Below, piece by piece: positions 1-9,400 of a DNA stretch of 30,612 nt; within the stretch, counting starts at the first letter, position 1; the number at the start of each line of letters is the position of its first letter. The translations under genes were made by a program, and so were the position numbers. The notes under the pieces were generated by a model that had not been told where the DNA came from, searched no databases, and saw only the letters and a program-made list of their open reading frames with translations. This DNA comes from Ochromonas danica (taxonomy: Eukaryota; Sar; Chrysophyceae; Chromulinales; Chromulinaceae), in contig VKHL01000022.1 of the NCBI GenBank assembly GCA_015146655.1, positions 238,180 to 268,791 on the forward strand, given 5' to 3'.

Positions 1-507
1 ATTAATACCTTCTATCTAAAATCAAAGGATAAAAAATACTACTATTAGTAATAACGATGTTCTATATTAGAATCTGACTATGATGAATGAGTGGAATTCG
101 GTTTTGACCTTTTGACCGCATGCATGGTCCCATAATTCATGGTGGGAAGGTGGACTTCAAGATGACTTATTATTACTTGCACTGGGAAGAACTAATTTAA
201 GTGATTTACATAAATTGTTCAGCCAATTACACAGAAAAGTGAATTACGAAATTTGCATAGTTTTATTAAGTAATTACTTAACTCTCTGTAGTGGATCACT
301 TCATCACCACTTTCTTGCGTCAGAGAGTTTGCTTGCAACTACAACAACTACGTAATTTTCCCACAAAAATGCGAATCCAAGGAGGTTCGAGATGGGAGGT
401 GGAAAGATGAGGAGGACTCTGTGCAAATGCATGAGTCCGGAGCGCATGTAAATCGACTGAAAAAGTGATTCAGATTTACTTGTTGGCAACCAAGTCAATC
501 ATTGATC
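1..507. other. Intergenic, AT-rich 5' flank of the transporter gene
   Basis: I see no convincing coding region, RNA gene or repeat here. The stretch is AT-rich and must hold the promoter and 5' UTR of the transporter that starts at 508. A 64-codon minus-strand frame at 304-498 has no recognisable domain and looks like chance. Confidence 0.6.
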
Positions 508-2512
508 ATGACGCATGGTTTGTCAGCTGTTCATGCACTTGATGGTGGTGGAGTGACTAAAAGTAAAAAGCTTGTTGCCTCCTTTTATGATATCTATTTA
601 CTTGGGATTACTATCGTTGTTGCTGGACAGCTATGTGTCTGGAATACTGGTAAGTGATAGTAACATACAATACCTATCTCATTCTTAATTCTTATGATGC
701 GATGTGATGTTATGTGATGAACAACAGGTTTACAGATTGGATTCTGGGAATACTTCATTGGTCTGATACTGACCTCTATTGGTCATATCTGCTTGACCTT
801 CTGTCTTGCAGAAATGGCGTCTTTCCTCAGCTTTGCTGGAGGGTCTTATGGTTATGTTCGATGTACCATGGGTTCTACCATGGGTTACCTCGCTGGATTC
901 TTTGAATCTGTGGAGTACACCCTCTATCATGCTATAGCTGTGGCACAATTTGCTGATCTCTTTCCTGCCATGACAGGAATTGATAAAGCCTACTCTCCTA
1001 TCATCTGGCTGGTTTTCTATTCCATAGCCTTACCATTTAGTATTCAAGGAGGCAGTTGGTTCTTTCGATTTAGTAACTTTATAGCGATTTATTTGATGTT
1101 ATTGATCTTTGTCTACTTCTTTGGTGTGGTATCTGAAGGTAACTTACCAAAATACGCGACTGGAATGGTTGGAGGAGGAATGGATTTCATGAAATACTAT
1201 TCATCTACATTATGGTTCTATGTGGGAGTAGAGGCGTTGACCTTGACGTGTGATGAGATTAAAGATGTAAGTATACAGTAATGTATTGAAGGGAATGTGT
1301 GGATGAGATGGTGAGTTAATCTGATTGTTGTTTCTGTATCTGTTTTTAGGCCAGCAAACATGTTCCCAAGGCAATTGTAGCTTTAGTTTTCACCATGTTT
1401 GCGACAGGCATACTGGTGTTCTTCATCACTTCTTCTGTTTCTCCTGGTCCTTCTGATCTAGTTAATGAATGGTCTCCATTAAATCCTGGTTTGAGATCGA
1501 TCTTTCAGTGTAGCAATATGGTGTTATCATACCTAGCTATGCCAGGGAGTTTTGCTACAGGTTTTGGTTTTATGTATGCCTATGGACATCAACTGCATTC
1601 GATGTCAAAGTCTGGGTTATTTCCGAAGTTTCTGTCAGGCACGTATGGTGATTATGCAACTCCTCATCGATCCTTGCTATCAGGGAGTCTCTTTAGCTTT
1701 TTATTGTTGCTCATCGTATTTCACACTGTAGCGGACTACCAAAAGATGATATTTAATATGTGCATGTTAAGTTCATGTTGGGTGTATATTGCGTTAGCTA
1801 GAGCTTATATGATCTGCTATGATCGTTACAGCAATCTTGAACGTGATTTTCGCTCTCCATTAGGGAAGTGGGGAGCTTATTGTGTTGTAATCGTGTATTC
1901 GTTGATGATAGTGGGATTGGCTTTTTTCCAAGACGACAACTATGAGTCGTTAATCTTGTTTGTAATATGTTTAGCTGTGGGATATTTATACTATTATTTT
2001 GTTAGCCAAGGTCGAGAGTTCTTTTCTCAGGAAGAACAGAAGAAGTTTATGAAAGCTTACGTCGTGAACGGTGAGTTTGTGTGTTTTGAATATTTTAAAT
2101 AAAATGTTGACTAATTGACTTATTTACAGCTAACCATAAGAGGAAAAGGAAGTCTAGCAAAACCTCTTCAATTTTCAGTCAAGCGACCAGATTGCTTGCA
2201 GGTATTCGTGTTCAGCCCTCCTTGGCGAATAGAGAGAAGGTACCTAGTTCTGTAGGAATAGCAAATCATCTGTCACCGGAGCATGAGAAGAATTCTATGA
2301 TAATGGATACTTCACCTCCATTGCCGTTGCAATTATCTCGTGTGGGGTTAGACCCGCGAGAGAATATGATGGTACCAATTCTTGGTAAATGCAATTCTTC
2401 AGAACAGGCAATGGGTGGTGTACCTCGCCTACGTGTAGATACAGTTGATATGCTAGAATCGGAAGTTCGATATCCTTCGAGTACGACACAACAATTATCG
2501 CGGAGGTCGTAA
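508..2512 (+). CDS. APC-superfamily amino acid / ethanolamine permease-like transporter (4 exons)
   Basis: This is a multi-pass membrane transporter of the amino acid-polyamine-organocation superfamily, most like bacterial-type ethanolamine/amino-acid permeases. I model it as join(508-649, 728-1266, 1350-2070, 2130-2512), 594 aa. All introns are GT-AG (gtaagt, gtaagt, gtgagt donors) and the frame is kept across each junction. The start at 508 is the in-frame ATG about 30 residues before TM1. TM1 is the segment YLLGITIVVAGQ, followed by FWEYFIGLILTSIGHICLTF and a SFAGGSYGYVR segment typical of APC TM3. WFYVGVEALTLTCDEIKD is the conserved TM6-region motif. About 12 hydrophobic segments fit the family. 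The cytoplasmic tail (last ~130 residues) is basic, then Ser/Pro-rich and disordered. Substrate is not decidable from sequence. A decayed paralogue lies at 29109-30031. Confidence 0.87.
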
Positions 2513-3204
2513 TGGATATCTAATTGATCGCATAATGGCAGGTCGAGTAAGATTGCAGAGTGTGAAGTTAGGATTCGGTTTGTTTGATTGGAGGGGGTTT
2601 ATGTGATGAGATCTGTTGGTAGAGTTGGATTGTAGAAGGTGCTTTTGGAGCACTGTGTCAAGTGCTTTTGTTTGGACATACCAAGAAGTAGTACTACAGG
2701 GGAGAGTGTTGTGTCAGGTAGCCGTTATTTTGAAGCTTTTGGAATTGGCGATACTCTGATTAAGATATGATTTAGTGCATTGAGAATTCATTTTAATGGT
2801 TTAAATTTTAATTGTATTATGAATTAATATTCAAACTTTCCGAGCTTGGGTAATGAAGGTATGGATTAATTAAGTACCGCTGATTAGTACATGACAAAAG
2901 AAAGGAACCATTAGAAGGCAATACGATGTAAAACGCTTCAGTTGGTCTTACAAGATACTAGTTAAATATTGTAAAGCAGATCAAAGCCACAGTGCCACGA
3001 GGCTGTAAACTATTACTACGGTGCGTGGGTGAAGGACAGGTCAGAAAGCTAAATCTCCAAATCACTTCCCCTCTCATCCTAAACCATTAAATTACTATCA
3101 CAATCAAATCAAATTAAGAAGACCCTTTTCAATCTTCCTTTTGTTATTTTTTATCCTTCCATAATTTTCTCAGTCTAATAAAAAGTAGACTATTATTAAA
3201 GAAA
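2513..3204. other. Intergenic between transporter and XRN2
   Basis: This stretch holds the 3' flank of the transporter and the promoter/5' UTR of the nuclease gene. The last ~150 bases are rich in T/C and A runs, as expected for a 5' leader. I see no ORF, tRNA-like cloverleaf or tandem repeat of note. Confidence 0.6.
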
Positions 3205-6200
3205 ATGGGAGTTCCTGCCTTTTATCGTTGGATATCAGAAAAATATGGAAAAATTGTTGAAGAAGTGTTAGAAGAACGAGCAACAGTGGTAGAAGGCACT
3301 GTAATTCCATTAGATCTAAACCAACCTAATCCTAATGATATGGAATTTGATAATCTCTATTTGGATATGAATGGTCTCATTCATCCTTGTAGTCATCCTG
3401 AAGATCGTGAAGCACCTTCATCAGAAGAAGAAATGTATATGAATGTGACAAAATATGTTGATCGTTTAGTAGCAGCAATACGTCCAAGACAAGTACTATT
3501 CTTAGCAATTGATGGTGTAGCACCACGTGCTAAAATGAATCAACAACGTTCAAGACGTTTTCGTACAGCACAAGAAATGAAAGAAAAACAAGAAATGAAA
3601 GCACAAGTTTTATCAGAGATGAGTGAGTTAGGCTTTCAATTACCTAATGGACAAGAAGAAGGAAAAGAAGAAGAAGAACAGCATGGTGGGAGTGGATGGG
3701 ATTCTAATGTGATTACACCTGGAACAAACTTCATGTATCAATTATCCATGTATTTAAGATTCTATGTCCTAGATCGTATGAATAAAGATCCTTATTGGAA
3801 GAATCTACAAGTAATTATCTCAGATGCAAATGAACCAGGAGAAGGAGAACATAAAATTATGGAATTTGTACGTTGTCAGCGTGCACAAGCAGGTTATAAT
3901 CCTAATACACGACATGTTCTTCATGGTCTAGATGCTGATTTGATTATGTTAGCACTTGCAACACATGAACCTCATTTTACTATTCTACGAGAAAAGGTCT
4001 TCTTTGGTAAGAAAGATCGTGATCTACCTCAAGTTAGTGAAGCTCAACGATTATTAAATGAACGTTCTATGCGAAATGGTGCATTAATTTCCTCTGTTTA
4101 TCCAGAAGATGAATGGGTATATAGCAAACCTTTACAGGCATTACATGTCAATATCTTGCGTGAGTATTTAGACAATGAGTTCTCTTGCCTTCAAAATGCT
4201 TTACCATTTCCTTATGATCTTGAGCGTGTTATTGATGACTTTATCTTCCTTTGCTTCTTTGTTGGTAATGACTTCTTGCCTCACTTACCATCCCTGGATA
4301 TTCGTGATGGAGCATTAGATTTCCTTATGGAATGCTATAAAGAAGTGTTACCCTCACTTGGTAACTATCTTACTTCCCCTGGCGGACGCATTAATCTCTT
4401 CCAAGCGGATGTTATTTTGAGTAAAGTTGGCGAAATCGAGGATGAGATATTTATGCGAAAGAAACATGCTGATGATGCAGCTGAGAGACGCTTTGGAAGA
4501 CGACAACAGCAACAGCAGCAAAATGGAGGCGGCTATGCAAATGGCAACGGAAATGGTCATAATGATCATAATAACCATAACAATGGGAACAACAACCACC
4601 CGCCAACTGCCACTACCCAGATCGACCATTCGCAGCAGAGCCAACGTATTCCTGATGACAATGATGCTGCAGCCAAAGCTGCGGCTAATGCAGAGGCAGC
4701 AAAGCGTCTACGATCTACTTTATTAGGTAAGCGACAAGGAGAGTCATCTGAGAGTCAGAGTGCCAATAAAACCCCACGGATCGCTTCTGATTCGGCACCT
4801 GATCATTCTGTCAACACTGAAGATACAGATATCTTTGAGAAGACTTCGGTTCAGCTTATTGAAGCAACCAAAGATGGTGAGAAGGGCGAAGGATGGGATA
4901 GTGAAGAAGAAGAAGAGGTAGAGCAGGCAGTGATCGCCCCCTTACTCGAGAAAGCTGCTCCTCGTCCTTCACTCTCTCCTGAAGAGATCGCAGCTGCTAA
5001 GGAAGAGTTGAAGAAGCGTGTGAAAGCCAAAGAAGATGCCTTGTTCAGCAGTTACAAAGAGACTATTAAGGATAATGTGAAACTACACGAACATGGATGG
5101 AAAGGACGTTATTATAACGAGAAATTCAAGAAGGAAGATATTGAACGTGGTGGAGGTATTCAAAGAATGTGTGTAACTTATGTTCAAGGTCTCTGCTGGG
5201 TGTTACAATACTATTATCAAGGCGTACCTTCATGGGAATGGTTTTATCCTTTTCATTATGCACCTTTTGCCTCTGATCTGGTAAATATTGATAGCTACGG
5301 GGACTTTGTTTTCGAAAAGTCTAAGCCTTTTCGTCCAATCGAACAATTGTTGGCTGTATTGCCCGCGAGTTCTGCTAAGGCTTTACCCGAGGAATGTCAG
5401 TGGCTGATGACTTCTCCAGATTCTCCTATTATCGATCTTTATGACGATAATGTACCTATCGATCCCAATGGCAAACATTTGCCCTGGTTGTGGATTCTAT
5501 TACTTCCATTTATTGACCAAAATCGCATCTTACAGGCATTTGATATCTGTAAGCCTCAGTTAACGCTATTAGCTAGACAAAGAAATGCTTTGGGAGGTTC
5601 TATTTTGCTTGTCCATGATAGTCAAGCGCAAAACTTACCTGATACCTTACAAAAGTGTGCTCAAGAAAAGGATTCTGATGTGTTGGAAATCCTACGGTTG
5701 GAAAAAGAATCCATGCTAGGAGCTGAGAGCAAAGAAAGTGGCTTAGATGGAACCCTTGTAAGTGATTTGGTTACTGAAGGAGAAGTGGTGAGATATGAGA
5801 TGAGCTACCTTCAAGGTGATCGCCTCGCTGGCACTCTATCTAGACCTCCTTTTCGATGGTTTGCTCCTGTGGGTGCAAATCTTTCCCCTCCTGGAAACTC
5901 TGAGCGATGGTTTTCAACAGGAATTCGCTATAACCAAGTACACTGCTTCACTTATGAGCATCCTAAGATGCGTTCATTACATCAAAGTGTTTTGCTACAA
6001 GGTCTAACAACTCCTGACTCCAAGCTCACTCCAAGTGATCTGATTGCAAGACGACCTCCAAGACTCAATCGCTCTGGGTTTAACATGTTAGATATTGCTA
6101 GAGAGAAAGAAGAACGTGGTGGAAGAGGTGGTGGGGGAAGAGGCGGTTATGGTGGAGGAAGAGGTGGTGGTGGAGGACGAGGCGGAGGAAATTTTCGTGG

Positions 6201-7098
6201 AAATCAGAACATCGATTCCTACCAAAATAGAGGCTATGGTGGAGGCCGCGGTGGTGGCGGCGGCGGAGGGGATGGGAGAGGATATGGAATGAGTAGCAAC
6301 CCTAATAGTATCTACAACATTCAATCGACCCAGCAACAACCACCACAACAGCAACAGTTCTTCGGATCTGCTGGTGGTGGAGGAAGCTTTTTCCAACACA
6401 GTGTGATGGATGTATTTGGTCGTGATGTGTCACAGAGTCAAATGGCTCCTCAGCCCGTGTCTCACTATCCAGCTCAACAATACGGAAACAGAGAAGCTAT
6501 GGGTGCAGGAGCGGTTGGTGGTTATGGCCAGGATAATGGTAGAGGCGGTAGTTACGAACATCGTGTTGATAATCTCACCGATCGTAGACGACAAACTGCA
6601 GCCTCTTTATCTACACCTCGTTATAATCTCTTTCAACAACCAGCTGTTATGGGACAACTTTCTGCTCGTGACCATCCTAATCCTCCGAACAGAGGAAATG
6701 CTCGTGGTGGCGTGGTTTTTGTCAACCTGCCGCCCACTCAGCTATCTAATCAACCTCAATACCCTCAGCAACATTACCAACAACAACCTCCTCAACAGGG
6801 CTATGGAGTGCCTCCTGGTTATGCACCTCGGCCTACTCCAGGAAACAACATGAATGCTTCTATGGAGGCCATGAGGTTACAATTGTTACAAACTGTTCAA
6901 TCCACTCAATCTGGACAGGGTCCCTATCAGTCGCAAGTACCACCTCACCTTCAATCCCAGCAGCATCAACAACAACAACAGCAGCAACAGCAGCCTTACC
7001 CAATTCAATACCAGCCCAATCAACAACCTCCAAGGAATAGTGGTTACACATTCAATCCTCGTGGTGGTAATGGAAGATCTTCAGGGCGCTTTGGTTAA
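3205..7098 (+). CDS. XRN2: XRN2/Rat1-type nuclear 5'-3' exoribonuclease
   Basis: Single exon, 1297 aa. XRN2/Rat1 degrades 5'-monophosphate RNA in the nucleus, acting in transcription termination and rRNA/snoRNA maturation. The N-terminus MGVPAFYRWI is the invariant XRN start. Conserved acidic blocks follow in order: LYLDMNGLIHPCSHPED (~51-67), AIDGVAPRAKMNQQRSRRF (~101-119), ISDANEPGEGEHKIMEF (~205-221), GLDADLIMLALATHEPHF (~241-258) and FFVGNDFLPHLPSLD (~351-365). The PNPNDMEFDN insert and HPED favour XRN2/Rat1 over cytoplasmic XRN1. An Asn/His/Gly-rich linker with a Gln run sits at ~433-472. The second conserved domain (~650-960, with WKGRYYNEKF and SWEWFYPFHYAPFASD) is present. The tail is unusual: RGG/GGRGG repeats (~968-1030) then Gln/Pro-rich sequence with poly-Gln near 1253-1264. 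The CCHC zinc knuckle of animal and plant XRN2 is not visible after the HEPHF block, as in yeast Rat1. The overlapping minus-strand frames are shadows of these repeats. Confidence 0.96.
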   Translation: MGVPAFYRWISEKYGKIVEEVLEERATVVEGTVIPLDLNQPNPNDMEFDNLYLDMNGLIHPCSHPEDREAPSSEEEMYMNVTKYVDRLVAAIRPRQVLFLAIDGVAPRAKMNQQRSRRFRTAQEMKEKQEMKAQVLSEMSELGFQLPNGQEEGKEEEEQHGGSGWDSNVITPGTNFMYQLSMYLRFYVLDRMNKDPYWKNLQVIISDANEPGEGEHKIMEFVRCQRAQAGYNPNTRHVLHGLDADLIMLALATHEPHFTILREKVFFGKKDRDLPQVSEAQRLLNERSMRNGALISSVYPEDEWVYSKPLQALHVNILREYLDNEFSCLQNALPFPYDLERVIDDFIFLCFFVGNDFLPHLPSLDIRDGALDFLMECYKEVLPSLGNYLTSPGGRINLFQADVILSKVGEIEDEIFMRKKHADDAAERRFGRRQQQQQQNGGGYANGNGNGHNDHNNHNNGNNNHPPTATTQIDHSQQSQRIPDDNDAAAKAAANAEAAKRLRSTLLGKRQGESSESQSANKTPRIASDSAPDHSVNTEDTDIFEKTSVQLIEATKDGEKGEGWDSEEEEEVEQAVIAPLLEKAAPRPSLSPEEIAAAKEELKKRVKAKEDALFSSYKETIKDNVKLHEHGWKGRYYNEKFKKEDIERGGGIQRMCVTYVQGLCWVLQYYYQGVPSWEWFYPFHYAPFASDLVNIDSYGDFVFEKSKPFRPIEQLLAVLPASSAKALPEECQWLMTSPDSPIIDLYDDNVPIDPNGKHLPWLWILLLPFIDQNRILQAFDICKPQLTLLARQRNALGGSILLVHDSQAQNLPDTLQKCAQEKDSDVLEILRLEKESMLGAESKESGLDGTLVSDLVTEGEVVRYEMSYLQGDRLAGTLSRPPFRWFAPVGANLSPPGNSERWFSTGIRYNQVHCFTYEHPKMRSLHQSVLLQGLTTPDSKLTPSDLIARRPPRLNRSGFNMLDIAREKEERGGRGGGGRGGYGGGRGGGGGRGGGNFRGNQNIDSYQNRGYGGGRGGGGGGGDGRGYGMSSNPNSIYNIQSTQQQPPQQQQFFGSAGGGGSFFQHSVMDVFGRDVSQSQMAPQPVSHYPAQQYGNREAMGAGAVGGYGQDNGRGGSYEHRVDNLTDRRRQTAASLSTPRYNLFQQPAVMGQLSARDHPNPPNRGNARGGVVFVNLPPTQLSNQPQYPQQHYQQQPPQQGYGVPPGYAPRPTPGNNMNASMEAMRLQLLQTVQSTQSGQGPYQSQVPPHLQSQQHQQQQQQQQQPYPIQYQPNQQPPRNSGYTFNPRGGNGRSSGRFG

Positions 7099-7821
7099 AG
7101 GATCAAGAAACCGAAATACTGCTGATGGAAGGACCTGTTCAGTTTTGAATAGTTATTGACTTAAAATGGCTGTATGCTATTGTACTATAAGACATGTTAA
7201 AATCAAACTCATGTTTGTACTTTCTTTCTTCTTTAGTTACTGCTTTCTTTCATTAGATATAGTAGCTATAGTATCGTTCTTTCCAAATTGTACTCGATGA
7301 TGAATTCTGTAGTTCAAGAGTTAGTTAGTATGTTAAACTATGTACAGTATAGAAGCCCGGCTTTCTAACTATTTGATCTCCCACTTATTATAGCCGACCA
7401 ACCTATTACGAAAAGGCTAGAATCCGATCACCAGCTTCAGAAACAAGCTGCTCATAAATGCGTCTCTCATAATAACCAGCACAAAATCTCGCGCAATTCT
7501 CAACCTGAATTGATAATTACAAGCATATCTAGCATATGCAATTCAGATTCATTCTTTCTCTCACGATCGTCGTTCTTCTTAACTTAACGAACTTCTTCCT
7601 GTTTCGTTGTTTCGTTGTTTTGGGTTTTAGTGTTTCTCCTTTCTCTCTCTCTCACTATTTGTTGTTGTTGTTTTTGTTGTTGGCTCATTGTCATTGTCAT
7701 TGTCATTGCGTATTGCGTATAGCATATTGCGTTGTTATTACCATTGCCAAGAAAGTCCTTTCACTCATCCCAATTACTGCTATTATTACTGCTAAGAAGA
7801 AGAAGAATCAGAACCAGAAGA
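7099..7821. other. Intergenic between XRN2 and ASF1, with short simple repeats
   Basis: Contains the 3' flank of XRN2 and the promoter/5' UTR of ASF1. Near 7664-7715 there are short TTG runs and about four CATTGT units followed by GCGTAT/GCATAT near-repeats, just upstream of the ASF1 start. The long frames that open here are fortuitous 5' extensions of the ASF1 frame or other-frame noise. Confidence 0.6.
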
Positions 7822-8511
7822 ATGGCTTCTCCAGTCAAAGTCGTTAATATCGATGTTCTAGATAATCATACTGCTTTCACCAATCCTTTCCAATTTGAAG
7901 TTACCTTTGAATGCTCACAAGAATTACCAGAAGGTAAGAAACAAACAAACCCTTTCTTTCCTCTCTTCTCTCTTCATCTGAAAATACTCATGAAAACATA
8001 CAGTTTTTATGTTCTTGTCTTGTCTTGTCTTGTCTTGTCTTGTCTTGTCTTGTCTTGTCTTGTCTTGTCATGTCATGTGGTAATAATACTAATGCTACTA
8101 CTAGATTTGGAATGGAAAGTAGTCTATGTTGGCAGTGCAGAAGATTCTCATCGTGATCAAGTATTAGAAGAAGTTAATGTGGGTCCTATCCCAGCTGGTT
8201 TACATCGTTTTGTATTACAAACACCCGCACCACGATCTGATTTAATTAAGAATGATGAACTTATTGGGATGACTGCCATTCTAATCACTTGTTCTTATCT
8301 TGACCAACCTTTTGTTCATATTGGTTACTATGTTGATAATGAATATGAAGAAGAATTTGAACCTGAAAACTATCCGAACCCTGTCGATATCAAGAAGTTG
8401 ACAAGAAACATTTCAGCATTTCTACCATGTGTAACACATTATATGATTAGCTGGATGGGTAAGCCTGCACAAACAGCTCGGGCTAATGCGTTATTCTCTC
8501 TCTACCGATGA
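7822..8511 (+). CDS. ASF1: Histone H3-H4 chaperone ASF1
   Basis: ASF1 binds H3-H4 dimers and hands them to CAF-1/HIRA during replication-coupled and -independent nucleosome assembly. Model: join(7822-7933, 8105-8511), 172 aa. The start ATG gives MASPVKVVNIDVLDN, matching the family start. The donor gtaaga at 7934 and acceptor ctactag at 8104 join PE to DLEWKVVYVGSAED, restoring the conserved strand. The immunoglobulin-like core follows: VGPIPAGLHRFVLQ, LITCSYLDQPFVHIGYYV (H3-binding face; the Val corresponds to V94 of yeast/human ASF1) and VTHYMISW near the end of the core (compare VTRFHINW). With this model the tail after MISW is only about 20 residues and lacks the acidic stretch usual in fungi. 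A spliced alternative ending at 8653 supplies an acidic tail and is listed separately. Start and core are secure, the 3' end is not. Confidence 0.93.
   Translation: MASPVKVVNIDVLDNHTAFTNPFQFEVTFECSQELPEGKKQTNPFFPLFSLHLKILMKTYSFYVLVLSCLVLSCLVLSCLVLSCHVVIILMLLLDLEWKVVYVGSAEDSHRDQVLEEVNVGPIPAGLHRFVLQTPAPRSDLIKNDELIGMTAILITCSYLDQPFVHIGYYVDNEYEEEFEPENYPNPVDIKKLTRNISAFLPCVTHYMISWMGKPAQTARANALFSLYR
8013..8067 (+). repeat. (TCTTG)11 microsatellite in ASF1 intron 1
   Basis: Eleven uninterrupted copies of the pentamer TCTTG lie inside the 171-bp first intron of ASF1, ending 37 bases before the acceptor. It adds a long pyrimidine-rich strand upstream of the branch-like ATACTAATG. Length is probably polymorphic. 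Confidence 0.95.
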
Positions 8512-8513
8512 AG

Positions 8514-8653
8514 GGGGGGATCCCCACTAATGAGCCTGAATCAGAAGATGATGTAAGTCCTCTCTCATATGATGAGGTATATTGCTAAGTGCTAATCAAA
8601 TGGTATTGTATGTGTTATAGGTGGTTGAGATGACAGAAGAGCAGAAGATATAG
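8514..8653 (+). CDS. ASF1: Candidate spliced acidic C-terminal exons of ASF1
   Basis: Downstream of the 8511 stop there is a short acidic reading frame, ITP-like then NEPESEDD, interrupted by a good GT-AG intron (gtaagt at 8553, gttatag ending 8620, with GCTAAT inside) and closing with VVEMTEEQKI and a stop at 8653. Acidic tails are normal in ASF1. A donor GTAAGC at 8459, just after the MISWM codons, and an AG at 8513 would define a 55-bp intron that contains GGCTAATG and a CT-rich tract, and would skip the 8511 stop. However, with the seven Gs read at 8513-8519 the joined frame is off by one base; six Gs would join it to the acidic tail. So either the homopolymer count is wrong or the tail is a relic. 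Confidence 0.45.
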
Positions 8654-9400
8654 CGCGGCTCAAAAAACAGGAAACGGCCCACTAGAATCACATTATTGCA
8701 AAGTTTGTAGCTAATAGTGGGTTTAAATCTTTTTCTTCACAGGCTATAGCATTCGTGTTTAGTATCACAATCAATTGTTCGTTTGTGAATAGCTTTGCTG
8801 AGTTTTGAGATATGAAGGGGATTAGTGACCCGCCCTCAAAAGGGGGGTTTCAACAAGTCATAGTTAACTTATGTTATTGCTCGAAATCACTTAACATATC
8901 GCTACTTACTATCTAAATGAGGTTGTTTGCCACCCAGAAGCACTAATCACAGCGATTGGACGTGTGGGGTGTTTTTTGGGGCGGAATTCTTCCATGGCAG
9001 GAGCTGATGTTACCTGCGATAGTGGATAGTTTTATACCAGTAATAATCATGCAACTTCTGTCTTTCCTTTCAAAGTAGGAGGGGTTCAGCCTCTATCCCC
9101 CGCACCACTTCCCTTGCTGCTATTTCCCTCCCACGATACTGTAGCGAGTATGGAGTAGTTCATTATTGAACTTCGTCTAGGAATGATCCCGCTAGATACT
9201 TACCAGTGATTTGTTGTTGTTGTCGTTCCATCACAGTTCCAATGAGAGGCTATTATTTCCAAGATTAAAAACCAAATGACGTGGTGTTTTGGATTCCATG
9301 GATTCCACGATGGATTCCACGATGGATTCCACGATGGATTCCATTTTCCATTGTTGAAGAAACCCGTTTTCTGCGAAGAACACTTCTGGTGAAATGGGTG
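8654..9400. other. Intergenic / 5' leader of the PRORP gene
   Basis: No gene recognised. The region has several G- or C-runs (for example near 8829-8850 and 9070-9100) and ends in the GGATTCCACGAT minisatellite at 9291-9344. An open frame runs from 9281 through the minisatellite into PRORP but begins with GTG, so I treat it as leader rather than coding. Confidence 0.55.
9291..9344 (+). repeat. GGATTCCACGAT minisatellite
   Basis: Three exact 12-base units GGATTCCACGAT (9300-9335) are flanked on each side by a 9-base unit GGATTCCAT. All lengths are multiples of three, so the run stays open and would encode WIPR repeats if translated in the PRORP frame. It lies 57 bases before the first in-frame ATG. 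Confidence 0.9.

Noticed and set aside
4354-4726. Open frames on both strands across the Asn/His/Gln-rich part of XRN2
   Set aside because: They are alternative-frame readings of low-complexity codons inside a strongly conserved gene.
6088-6853. Ser/Thr-, Glu/Val- and Ile-rich frames over the RGG region of XRN2
   Set aside because: GGN-repeat DNA is open in several frames; none has a domain, and XRN2 occupies the region.
7732-8511. A 259-codon frame reading through ASF1 intron 1
   Set aside because: It includes the (TCTTG)11 tract as Leu/Ser/Cys repeats and lacks the DLEWK junction; splicing 7934-8104 gives the family consensus.
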